From NCBI GenBank assembly GCA_028717345.1, contig JAQUNZ010000003.1, forward strand, positions 1 to 64,000: DNA of 64,000 bases, in the 5' to 3' direction. Source of the DNA: Candidatus Methanoperedens sp. Its GTDB lineage: Archaea > Halobacteriota > Methanosarcinia > Methanosarcinales > Methanoperedenaceae. Shown in pieces: positions 9,052 to 16,311 of this stretch. Position 1 is the stretch's first letter. Each line of letters opens with the position of its first letter. A model generated the notes under the pieces. The model was not told the origin of the DNA. It made no database searches and saw only the letters and a list, made by a program, of their open reading frames with translations. The translations under genes were made by a program, and so were the position numbers.

Positions 9052-9474
9052 ATGCCTCATAAGTGTACCAGGTGCGAGAACATATTCAGGGACGGAGCAG
9101 CCATAATATTGAACGGCTGTCCGAAATGCGGATGGAATAAGTTCCTTTATGTGAAGGATGAGCATACTGCAGACCAGCCGGCAGCATCCAGAGACGCCAT
9201 ACCTCCCGCTGCAACACAATTCATCAAGGAAGTGGATGAACTGCTGGGGAATAAGCCGCCTGCGCCTGTTGTGAAAGAAAGTAAGGAAGAGAAGAAAAAA
9301 GAAGAGGTCGGTGACAGGGTTGAATCTGTACGAATACTTTCTCCAGGTCAGTATGAATTGAATCTTGATTCAATAATGAAACGGGAGGAGATCGTTATGG
9401 CGCTTAAAGAGGATGGAACATATATTGTTCATCTCCCTTCTGTTTTCCAGAAAAAGAAACATCAAGATCGGTAG
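9052..9474 (+). CDS. arvC: OapC/ArvC family zinc-ribbon protein
   Basis: The 140-residue product begins with a zinc ribbon (CTRC at residues 5-8 and CPKC near 23-26), followed by a flexible Pro/Glu/Lys-rich linker (about 45-90) and a C-terminal small domain (RILSPGQYELNLDSIM ... DGTYIVHLPSVF). This is the DUF2072 arrangement, third member of the vesiculation gene set. The linker suggests a tether between two interaction modules. Its last 13 bases overlap the end of the convergent gene on minus. Confidence 0.82.
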   Translation: MPHKCTRCENIFRDGAAIILNGCPKCGWNKFLYVKDEHTADQPAASRDAIPPAATQFIKEVDELLGNKPPAPVVKESKEEKKKEEVGDRVESVRILSPGQYELNLDSIMKREEIVMALKEDGTYIVHLPSVFQKKKHQDR

Positions 9475-9905
9475 AAAGTTGGCTGGGTGGAATTGATGTG
9501 TGAGTATTCCTTTGGTCGGGGTGAGTCAGACGTATAAACATAAACAGTGTCTATGTATTCCCCGAACTTGATCGAGTCGTGAAAATAATATCCCTTATCA
9601 AGCCATGAGACATTCTTTACTCTCAGCACTGCTTTTTCCTGATCCATTTTGACTATTTCGTAATCGAATTCTGAGAACATGGACGTTATTCTTGGCTCAA
9701 GGTTTTTGCTTCCCATAAGAAGAACGAAAATCTTTGAGAGCCCGCCCAGATCGTAATTTACTGTGAAAGTGGCATCTGTTTTTTCAAAATTGATAGTAAG
9801 AGATGTAATCACCAGTGACCTTTTCTCAGACGCACCTACTGAGAATGGGATTATCAATACAAAAATAATTATTAGTAAAGCTGCAATTGTTAATGATGAT
9901 TTCAT
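9462..9905 (-). CDS. exported protein of unknown function
   Basis: The 147-residue product has a clear N-terminal signal sequence (hydrophobic residues 5-22, then SVGASEK), followed by a ~120-residue beta-rich extracytoplasmic domain with strands alternating with charged turns. No Cys is left to hold a cofactor. I do not recognise the family. It is convergent with the arvC-type gene, overlapping by 13 bases, so it is not part of that operon. Confidence 0.75.
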   Translation of the reverse strand: MKSSLTIAALLIIIFVLIIPFSVGASEKRSLVITSLTINFEKTDATFTVNYDLGGLSKIFVLLMGSKNLEPRITSMFSEFDYEIVKMDQEKAVLRVKNVSWLDKGYYFHDSIKFGEYIDTVYVYTSDSPRPKEYSHINSTQPTFYRS

Positions 9906-9962
9906 TTAGTGAACAATATACTACCAGCAGATATATATTTTTCTGCCGATCCATTATATTAT

Positions 9963-10580
9963 TCACATTCTTTCAGCCGCGACAGATATCATATGCCTTA
10001 TGTAAACGATCCCATCAAACCGTTTCTCTTTTCTTGATTCCTCAATCCTGCATGAAAAACCCTCAAATAATCCCTTCAATTCATCCTTATTAAAATAATG
10101 GTAGATGATCCCATTTTTTCTTTTGAAGGTATTATGCTCAATTTCACTCCCGCCATATCTCATATCCTCTTCTCCCATAACTTCAAGGAAGAGCTTTCCG
10201 CCTCGTGGAAGTATCTGCCTGAATTCGCGGATTGCAAGCTCTCTCTCATCCAGCAGGAGATGCTGAATGACACCGTAGCACCATATGACATCAAACGAAC
10301 CGCCTTTTAATGGGAGATGGCAAATATCAGCAGCCAGAAATTTGATATCAAGTTGTCTCATTTTGCTATCTTTTGCCGCCATCGCAAGAGCGTGCGGCGA
10401 TACATCTATACCGATCACTTCAAATCCGCGCATCTGCAGCGGGATTGAATATTTCCCGCTCCCGCATCCTGCATCAAGCAATCGCCCTTTGCGAATAGAG
10501 CCCAGCAGGTTAAGGGAATAATGTCCTTTCCATATACTGCTCCTGTATTCACTTTTCCATGCTTTGATATGCCCGGTCAT
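9963..10580 (-). CDS. class I SAM-dependent methyltransferase
   Basis: The 205-residue protein has the Rossmann methyltransferase motifs: LLDAGCGSGKYSIPL (motif I, near residue 35-49), EVIGIDVSPHAL (motif II) and FDVIWCYGVIQHL (motif IV). The substrate is unknown; the UbiE/COQ5-like core is shared by many small-molecule methyltransferases. The gene stands alone between an exported protein and thiDN, divergent from the latter, with an 'accessory' repeat of the ctctgtg type at 10601-10623 in the shared upstream region. Confidence 0.9.
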   Translation of the reverse strand: MTGHIKAWKSEYRSSIWKGHYSLNLLGSIRKGRLLDAGCGSGKYSIPLQMRGFEVIGIDVSPHALAMAAKDSKMRQLDIKFLAADICHLPLKGGSFDVIWCYGVIQHLLLDERELAIREFRQILPRGGKLFLEVMGEEDMRYGGSEIEHNTFKRKNGIIYHYFNKDELKGLFEGFSCRIEESRKEKRFDGIVYIRHMISVAAERM

Positions 10581-10600
10581 ATATTTCTAAGACGTTCTTA

Positions 10601-10623
10601 TTTTCTCTGTGTTCTCTGTGGTT
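10601..10623. repeat. dispersed intergenic repeat, ctctgtg type
   Basis: TTCTCTGTGTTCTCTGTGG, a short direct repeat with period about 10. Related sequence occurs at 45963-45973 and as an inverted pair at 58670-58721. Confidence 0.6.
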
Positions 10624-10675
10624 GCTTCTTTCTTGACTGGAAGCATTATAAAGTATGCAGACTATTCTTTAGGAT

Positions 10676-11992
10676 ATGCCAACAGCATTGACTATTGCAG
10701 GAGTTGATCCGGGCGGAGGCGCAGGTATAGCCGCGGATCTAAAGACCTTTGCTGCGCTTGGGGTTCACGGGACATGCGTTATCGCCTCGCTTACGGCTCA
10801 GAACACAAGAGGAGTTATGAGCTCATACGATATCCCTGTGGATTTCATCGAAGAGCAGTTCAAGGCTGTAGTGAGTGATATCAAGATCAACTGCGCCAAA
10901 ACAGGTATGCTCTCCTCACCGGAAATTGTCAGAAACGTGGCAAAGTTGTTAAAAGATAACAGGTTCCCTTTTGTTATCGACCCTGTGATGGCTGCAGAGG
11001 CTGGCGGGGAATTGCTGAAAGATGATGCTGTTAATGTATTGATCGAGGAACTCATGCCCCTTTGCACAGTGATCACTCCGAACGTGGCTGAAGCAGAGCG
11101 GTTGTCGGGTTTGAAGATCACAGACCTTAAAGATGCCAAAAAAGCTGCAAAAAAGATCCATGACATGGGCGCGATCGCGGTTATTGTTACAGGAGGTCAT
11201 CTTGGGGGTACTGATGTTCTTTTTGACGGAGATGTCACTTATATTGAAGGGACGCTTGTAAAAGGGGGTACGCACGGCTCCGGATGCACGCACTCTGCTG
11301 CAATAACTGCAGAGCTTGCAAAAGGCACTTCACTTCTTATGGCTGCGCAACGCGCCAAGAAATTCGTGGAACGTGCGATAATTGCAAGCGTGGCGATAGG
11401 CGGAGGTACTGCGCCAGTGAACCAGATCGGACCACTGCTCACAGATGCGCAAAGGTATCAGGTACTGAGGAGTGTTGAGGAAGCTGTTGGAATTATAGAA
11501 AAGAACATGGCACAAGAGCTTATCCCTGAGGTGGGCTGCAATATCGCAATGGCGGTCCCTAACGCCGCTTCACCGCATGATGTGGCTGCTGTCCAGGGAA
11601 GGATCGTGAGGTTAAGGGGTGCGCCCCATTCTGTGGGCTGCGTTGCTTTTGGCGCAAGCAGCCATATTGCAAGAATAGTGCTTACAGCGATGCACTTTGA
11701 CCCTTCTATGAAGGCTGCGATGAATATCAGGTATTCACAAGAAACGCTTTTGGTATGTGAGAAAATTGGATTGAATATTGCTTCTTTCTCAAGGGAGGAT
11801 GAGCCCGAAGATGTGGCTACAATGGAATGGGGTGTGGGGGAGGCTATTAAAATGGCTGGAGGAAGGGTTCCCGATGTGATTTTTGATACCGGGGGGGTTG
11901 GGAAGGAGGCTATGATAAGGCTTCTGGGAAGGGATGCTGTTGAAGTGGCTAGAAGAGCGGTTGAGATAGCAAAGAGAACAACATCGATGTAA
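10676..11992 (+). CDS. thiDN: bifunctional HMP kinase / thiamine-phosphate synthase (ThiD-ThiN)
   Basis: The 438-residue fusion makes thiamine phosphate. Residues about 1-260 are ThiD (TIAGVDPGGGAGIAADLKT near the start, and GGTHGSGCTHSAAI near 198-212), which phosphorylates hydroxymethylpyrimidine and its monophosphate. Residues about 265-438 are ThiN (EVGCNIAMAVPNAASPHDVAAV, then GGVGKEAMIRLLGRDA), the archaeal thiamine-phosphate synthase that replaces ThiE. The fusion is common in archaea. A small uncharacterised gene follows 11 bases after the stop. Confidence 0.96.
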   Translation: MPTALTIAGVDPGGGAGIAADLKTFAALGVHGTCVIASLTAQNTRGVMSSYDIPVDFIEEQFKAVVSDIKINCAKTGMLSSPEIVRNVAKLLKDNRFPFVIDPVMAAEAGGELLKDDAVNVLIEELMPLCTVITPNVAEAERLSGLKITDLKDAKKAAKKIHDMGAIAVIVTGGHLGGTDVLFDGDVTYIEGTLVKGGTHGSGCTHSAAITAELAKGTSLLMAAQRAKKFVERAIIASVAIGGGTAPVNQIGPLLTDAQRYQVLRSVEEAVGIIEKNMAQELIPEVGCNIAMAVPNAASPHDVAAVQGRIVRLRGAPHSVGCVAFGASSHIARIVLTAMHFDPSMKAAMNIRYSQETLLVCEKIGLNIASFSREDEPEDVATMEWGVGEAIKMAGGRVPDVIFDTGGVGKEAMIRLLGRDAVEVARRAVEIAKRTTSM

Positions 11993-12003
11993 TTTGACCC
12001 CTC

Positions 12004-12306
12004 ATGGACATCAGATTATCCCGTCCCTGCGTAGATGACCCGACTCGCTTTATTGCAGAATGCCATTTTGGTAAGCGGGTATTGATCGGGAAGTTGTGCG
12101 AGCTTCTGCGAAGTTATGGAGCAAAAGGTCTCAAGTGCTCTGTTAAACTCGGAGTGGCGCGCTTTGAACTTGAAGACAGGAGCGTAATGATATACTCAAG
12201 TGGTCGCGTGGATATCAGAAAGATCCTCAATACCGATGAGGCAGGAGCTGTTATGGAAAAAATAACTGATCTGGTAAAAGAGGCTTTTAGCGATATATCC
12301 TCTTAG
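12004..12306 (+). CDS. uncharacterised 100-residue protein
   Basis: A small soluble protein with mixed alpha/beta pattern (ARFELEDRSVMIYSSGRVDIRKI in the middle and a C-terminal helix). It begins 11 bases after thiDN and is likely co-transcribed with it. Its 3' end overlaps the convergent membrane-protein gene by 20 bases. I recognise no family. Confidence 0.75.
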   Translation: MDIRLSRPCVDDPTRFIAECHFGKRVLIGKLCELLRSYGAKGLKCSVKLGVARFELEDRSVMIYSSGRVDIRKILNTDEAGAVMEKITDLVKEAFSDISS

Positions 12307-12604
12307 AGAACTCACCGATCGTATGGCTTGTGCTCTGAGCCATTTCTTCCATCCTTTTATCAAGATTTTCTTCAACACCTTTGATATTTATCCTTAATGA
12401 GCGCTCTTTTGTTTCGATCGAATCTTCGATTTTTCTAAGCCTCATATCAAGCAGCAGTATCATCGCTGCAAGAGAACCAGCCAGAAGCATGGCTGATATG
12501 ATAATTACAGGATCGGAATCACCAAACCGGTTAAGCCACCTATCTGTCAATATTATTGATGAAACTATCATGACAGCAGCAAGACCGACATCTTTTACTT
12601 CCAT
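12287..12604 (-). CDS. small membrane protein with C-terminal coiled coil
   Basis: The 105-residue product has two predicted membrane helices (about 6-22 and 32-51) followed by a charged helix from residue 55 to 100 with heptad-like spacing (LRKIEDSIETKERSLRI then GVEENLDKRMEEM). The tail would lie in the cytoplasm and probably oligomerises. The function is unknown. It is convergent with the small gene after thiDN. Confidence 0.72.
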   Translation of the reverse strand: MEVKDVGLAAVMIVSSIILTDRWLNRFGDSDPVIIISAMLLAGSLAAMILLLDMRLRKIEDSIETKERSLRINIKGVEENLDKRMEEMAQSTSHTIGEFSKRIYR

Positions 12605-12757
12605 TTAGCCACCTCATATATCTTAAGTAACTTCACTTAACTGTAACACTTTTTGGATATATATAGATTTAGTTTTCATTCATTTGTATCAAAGCGGAAC
12701 CTTATCCTGGTGATTAATATTATAACATACCGTAACATAAGTTCGCAGGTGATTGAA

Positions 12758-13606
12758 ATGCCGCATATCATGGAACTTTTTGGAAAGACGCGCGTGGTCG
12801 TTAAGGACGGAAAAGTCGTTGAAGTCGGAGAACCTATGGCAGATTATTGTCCTGTGTTCAAAAAGACAGACGGCGTATCAAAACTCACTGCGAATGAGGC
12901 GAAAAAGAATATGGAATACAGGATACGCGAACTCGGTATGTTCACTCCCGGACGGAGGTTTGACCACGGGGTTTTTGTGAACTTCGGCGCAAGCGAGATA
13001 ATGATGACGGCGCTTCGGCACGGGCTTCTTGATGCCACGGTAACTGTATGTGACGGCGCAGGAACAGTGATCTCAAACAATCCAGGGCTTGTTCAGGGTA
13101 TGGGCGCCCTGATGTCAGGTCTTATCGAGACCGAGCCGATACATGAGATCATAAAAGGTATAGAAGCGCGCGGGGGCGTGGTGGTTGATAAAGAAAAAGC
13201 GCGAATTGACCAGGCAGCAGGTCTTATTAAGGCGTGTGATCTGGGATACTTGAAAATCGCTGTCAGCATCGTTGATCCTCATGATGCTGCAAAACTTCGG
13301 GTGATCGAAAATGAAAGGGGAATTGATCTGATTTTGATAGGCGCGCACCTGACCGGTTTGAATGACACAGAAGCAGAAGCATTGATCAGAGAGCTTGACA
13401 TTGTCACAGGATGCGCTTCGCGAAGTGTGCGGGATAAAATAAAACCAGTTATCCAGATGGGAACCTCTGTCCCGATGTTCGCCATGACGCAGAAAGGAAA
13501 AGAACTGCTGTGCGAGCGCGCAAAGGAAGTTGACTCGACTTTACTTATCAATACCATGAAGCTTCCGGTTCTACCAGATCACAAGCAGCCAAAGCCTCTG
13601 CTATAA
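12758..13606 (+). CDS. mmp8: methanogenesis marker protein 8 (DUF2099)
   Basis: The 282-residue protein matches methanogenesis marker 8: MELFGKTRVVVKDGKVVEVGEP at the start, then the Cys-containing ADYCPVF segment and GxRFDHGVFVNFGASEIMMTAL. The frame is open back to 12653, but AGGTGA five bases before the ATG at 12758 fixes the start. Its precise biochemical role is not established; the family is restricted to methanogens and their methanotrophic relatives, where it is thought to serve methyl-coenzyme M reductase or its cofactor. It is the clearest methane-metabolism marker in the window. Confidence 0.9.
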   Translation: MPHIMELFGKTRVVVKDGKVVEVGEPMADYCPVFKKTDGVSKLTANEAKKNMEYRIRELGMFTPGRRFDHGVFVNFGASEIMMTALRHGLLDATVTVCDGAGTVISNNPGLVQGMGALMSGLIETEPIHEIIKGIEARGGVVVDKEKARIDQAAGLIKACDLGYLKIAVSIVDPHDAAKLRVIENERGIDLILIGAHLTGLNDTEAEALIRELDIVTGCASRSVRDKIKPVIQMGTSVPMFAMTQKGKELLCERAKEVDSTLLINTMKLPVLPDHKQPKPLL

Positions 13607-13619
13607 GCTCTTATACTTG

Positions 13620-13638
13620 TAATACAATATAATACAAC
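13620..13638. promoter_or_regulatory. direct repeats before the RHH/PIN operon
   Basis: AATACAA occurs at 13621-13627 and again at 13631-13637, one helical turn apart and ending just before the ATG. Ribbon-helix-helix antitoxins bind such paired half-sites, so this may be the autoregulatory operator. Confidence 0.45.
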
Positions 13639-13926
13639 ATGAGCGAGATGCTTACTTTCAGAGAGGATGACGGGATAATTAAAAAAATTGATGAACTTGC
13701 GCAGCAGAAGATGAGGTCAAGATCTGAGATAGTCAGGATGGCTGTGCGGGATTATGTAAACCGGAAGCTGGAACTCATTGAGATACAGAAACTTGCAGCC
13801 AAGCGATACGCTGAAGGGAAATTGTCCATTGATGAGCTTGTGGAGATAATTGGATTCAACGAAGCAAAAAAAGTTGCGCATTATAAAGATATCGCAGAGT
13901 CGTCCTTTGCTCAGGGCATGTCATGA
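13639..13926 (+). CDS. ribbon-helix-helix antitoxin
   Basis: The 95-residue protein has an N-terminal ribbon-helix-helix DNA-binding domain (LTFREDDGIIKKIDELAQQKMRSRSE, then IVRMAVRDYV) and a C-terminal region (AAKRYAEGKLSIDELVEIIGF) like that of UPF0175-type antitoxins, which would bind the toxin. Its stop overlaps the PIN gene start by four bases. Direct repeats upstream are a plausible operator. It would neutralise the PIN toxin and repress the operon. Confidence 0.85.
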   Translation: MSEMLTFREDDGIIKKIDELAQQKMRSRSEIVRMAVRDYVNRKLELIEIQKLAAKRYAEGKLSIDELVEIIGFNEAKKVAHYKDIAESSFAQGMS

Positions 13927-14420
13927 AAGCAGTAGCTGATGCAAGCGCTTTCTTGTCGCTTGAATATATGGGAGTACTTGATGACCTATTGAACATTGCC
14001 GATATCTACACCACAGAATCAGTTAACGAAGAACTTAAAGAGATTACAGGTTTCAGGGATGAAAAATCAGGCATTGCAAAAAAGATACTTTTACATTTCA
14101 GTGATGGAAAAATTAAATGCATTGATGCAATGGGGGATATGCACTCAAAATATATTTCCCTTAACCATTGTTTTGCCTTATGCCTCAGTGCAAAGATACC
14201 AGTCTTGTTGACTGAAGATGCAGATGGTGCGCATTATCTTGGCAGGATGGCGGCGCAAAAAGGTGTAAAACTGCGAACTTGCGTTGCAGTTCTGGTCGAA
14301 TTAATTAAATCTGGAAAGATCGATGCTCAGTCTGCAAGAAGAAAACTTGAAGAACTTATGAAAAAAAGAAGCTGGGAAGGCGGCATTATTGAAATTCTTG
14401 CAAGAAGATATATGGAATAA
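13923..14420 (+). CDS. PIN-domain toxin (ribonuclease)
   Basis: The 165-residue product has PIN-fold acidic residues: Asp6 in VADASAF, a Glu in TESVNEELKEI near 38, and Asp residues in VLLTEDADGAHYLG near 98-101. PIN toxins cut tRNA, rRNA or mRNA. It is about 20 residues longer than a typical VapC. The gene follows the RHH antitoxin with a four-base overlap. No disruption is visible, so this pair appears intact. Confidence 0.85.
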   Translation: MKAVADASAFLSLEYMGVLDDLLNIADIYTTESVNEELKEITGFRDEKSGIAKKILLHFSDGKIKCIDAMGDMHSKYISLNHCFALCLSAKIPVLLTEDADGAHYLGRMAAQKGVKLRTCVAVLVELIKSGKIDAQSARRKLEELMKKRSWEGGIIEILARRYME

Positions 14421-14444
14421 TGGAATAGAACAAACCAGGTAAAT

Positions 14445-15284
14445 ATGAGTTCTCTAATTAAATTCGCACGCCACTGGATCGCTGGTGAGACCTCAGGCGA
14501 AGCCATAAAGATCGCGAAAAAAAAGAACCAGGAAGGTTTTGGTGTAATAATCAATTATCTTGGCGAGCATGTTCTGGATAATATCGAGGCGCAAAAAAAT
14601 ACCGACGAGAACATAAGGTTGGTCGCTGCTATTCATCAAGAAAAGGTCAATGCATCATTATCCATTAAACTTTCCCAGCTTGGTCTGTTGATCGATAAGG
14701 ATTTTTGCCAGTCAAATGTGGAAAAGATCGTCAGCAGCGCCACTTCAAAATGCATATTTGTCTGGATAGACATGGAGAGCTCGCCATTCACAGATGATAC
14801 CATTGACATATATCTTGATATTTTCCACAAATACGGGAACTCAGGTATTGCGATACAGGCGAACCTGAAACGGAGCGAGAACGATATAAAAAGAATAGCG
14901 GGAGAAGGCGGAAACATACGGCTTGTAAAGGGTGCATACAGCGAGAAAAAAGATATCGCTTTTTCAAGGAGGAGCGACATAACGAAAAACTTCTCAAAGC
15001 TTATGGGATATCTTTTCTATAAGAGCGCATACTTTGCTATTGCCTCACACGATGAACTGTTGATCAATGAAGCGATAGAGGTGAATAAAACCCACAAAAG
15101 GAGGATTGAGTTCCAGATGCTCATGGGGGTGAGAGAGGAGCTCAAACACAATCTCGTATCGAATGGCTTTAATGTTGTTGATTACATCCCATACGGCACA
15201 GCCTGGATACCATATACTGTGCGCAGATTAAGGGAGAGAAAGCGGAATATTCTTCTCATAATGAGGTCTGTATTTGACACATGA
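14445..15284 (+). CDS. proline dehydrogenase family protein
   Basis: The 279-residue protein has the (beta/alpha)8 proline dehydrogenase pattern: SIKLSQLGLLIDKDF, VWIDMESSPFTDDT, IAIQANLKRSENDI, IRLVKGAYSEK, then FQMLMGVREELK and VDYIPYGTAWIPYTVRRLRER near the C-terminus, which match FAD- and proline-contacting segments. Members oxidise proline to pyrroline-5-carboxylate. It is near the usual minimal length. It lies 24 bases after the PIN gene, though a role in that system is unlikely. Confidence 0.88.
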   Translation: MSSLIKFARHWIAGETSGEAIKIAKKKNQEGFGVIINYLGEHVLDNIEAQKNTDENIRLVAAIHQEKVNASLSIKLSQLGLLIDKDFCQSNVEKIVSSATSKCIFVWIDMESSPFTDDTIDIYLDIFHKYGNSGIAIQANLKRSENDIKRIAGEGGNIRLVKGAYSEKKDIAFSRRSDITKNFSKLMGYLFYKSAYFAIASHDELLINEAIEVNKTHKRRIEFQMLMGVREELKHNLVSNGFNVVDYIPYGTAWIPYTVRRLRERKRNILLIMRSVFDT

Positions 15285-15310
15285 AGCGAAGGTAGATATT
15301 GCTTTACTTT

Positions 15311-16255
15311 TTACACGCTACAACTACTGCCATTGCTGGAAGCTTTTTGGAGCATTCCCATTTCCTTCAATTTCTTGTGCATTATTCCCCAGCCTGTGCT
15401 GCTGGAATACTTCTGACTCACTATTACCTGGGGGTCAACATCCTTCCAGTCCTTGCCTTCCGTGGCTTTGAAGTATACTGCAAGCTCAAAGTATTGCCGG
15501 GAGAACCATATGCTGTTTGCGGCTTTTACCGCTTCCATGATCTGCTCCTCGGTAGCATCTTGTGATGCCAGGAGTTCAGCTAATCCGAGTGTTGCTGCGC
15601 CGTGATTGCAGTCCGGGAAAGAAGCAGGATTGTTGCAGCAGGGACGATAGCTGTTTGTAGCAACACGTTCTACAATGGCTTGCTGCTTTGGTGTGAGTTT
15701 GATGATCTCTGCACTATTCAGGAGCTCTCCGCCAGGTTTTGTTCCAATATCCCATCCACCAGTGCTTGCGAGATTTCCAGCTTGACCCGTCTCAGCATAT
15801 TGACCCATCAACCCCTCGCTGAGGAGATTGTTTTTATTTACCAATCCTAAAGCCCAGAGCGTATTCAATATGAAATGCCCGTTTTCTGGTGTCATGTATA
15901 TGGCATCATTCGAACCTTCGGTGAAAAAAGTAATCTGCTCCTCTGTCAAAGGACGACCCGAACTCTTATACAGTGTCCTGAACTTCTCAAGATCAATCAC
16001 TCCGCTGGCGACGAGCTTAGGGCCAATATTTTTCCATGTGCCAGGGAGTGCTATACCTTCCGGGGGCACAACTTGCGCGTAGAGCGCTGCGGTATTGATA
16101 TCTTTAGATTGCTTTTGATAAGTATCTGCAGGTGTTCCACTATAGTTCTCTTTAACAGAATTTTCTAGTGTTTTAATATTTGATGCAAAAAGAAATCCAC
16201 TGATAAATAATATGGTAATGATCCCAATTACTAATTCGCTAGTTTTTATGGGCAT
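15311..16255 (-). CDS. exported PCCNNP-motif protein of the cytochrome maturation cluster
   Basis: This 314-residue protein has one N-terminal signal/anchor helix (about 8-24) and an extracytoplasmic body. Its key feature is PCCNNP at 205-210 followed by DCNHG at 215-219 and a helical region (AATLGLAELLASQDATEEQIMEA...). This arrangement of paired Cys, then Cys-x-His, then helices with a TEEQ turn resembles the PCYCGC module of the protein at 21400-22659, suggesting related metal, heme or thiol chemistry (inference). The C-terminus ends in SSCSV. It lies last in a six-gene minus-strand block that includes CcmF-like and CcdA-like proteins. Confidence 0.8.
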   Translation of the reverse strand: MPIKTSELVIGIITILFISGFLFASNIKTLENSVKENYSGTPADTYQKQSKDINTAALYAQVVPPEGIALPGTWKNIGPKLVASGVIDLEKFRTLYKSSGRPLTEEQITFFTEGSNDAIYMTPENGHFILNTLWALGLVNKNNLLSEGLMGQYAETGQAGNLASTGGWDIGTKPGGELLNSAEIIKLTPKQQAIVERVATNSYRPCCNNPASFPDCNHGAATLGLAELLASQDATEEQIMEAVKAANSIWFSRQYFELAVYFKATEGKDWKDVDPQVIVSQKYSSSTGWGIMHKKLKEMGMLQKASSNGSSCSV

Positions 16256-16311
16256 TTACAATATCACATCATTATTCATGACCGGAGAAGCACTGAAAAG
16301 CAGTTGTCCAA

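Noticed and set aside
12653-12757. N-terminal extension of the Mmp8 frame
   Set aside because: AT-rich leader-like sequence; the ATG at 12758 has a good ribosome binding site and the family N-terminus.
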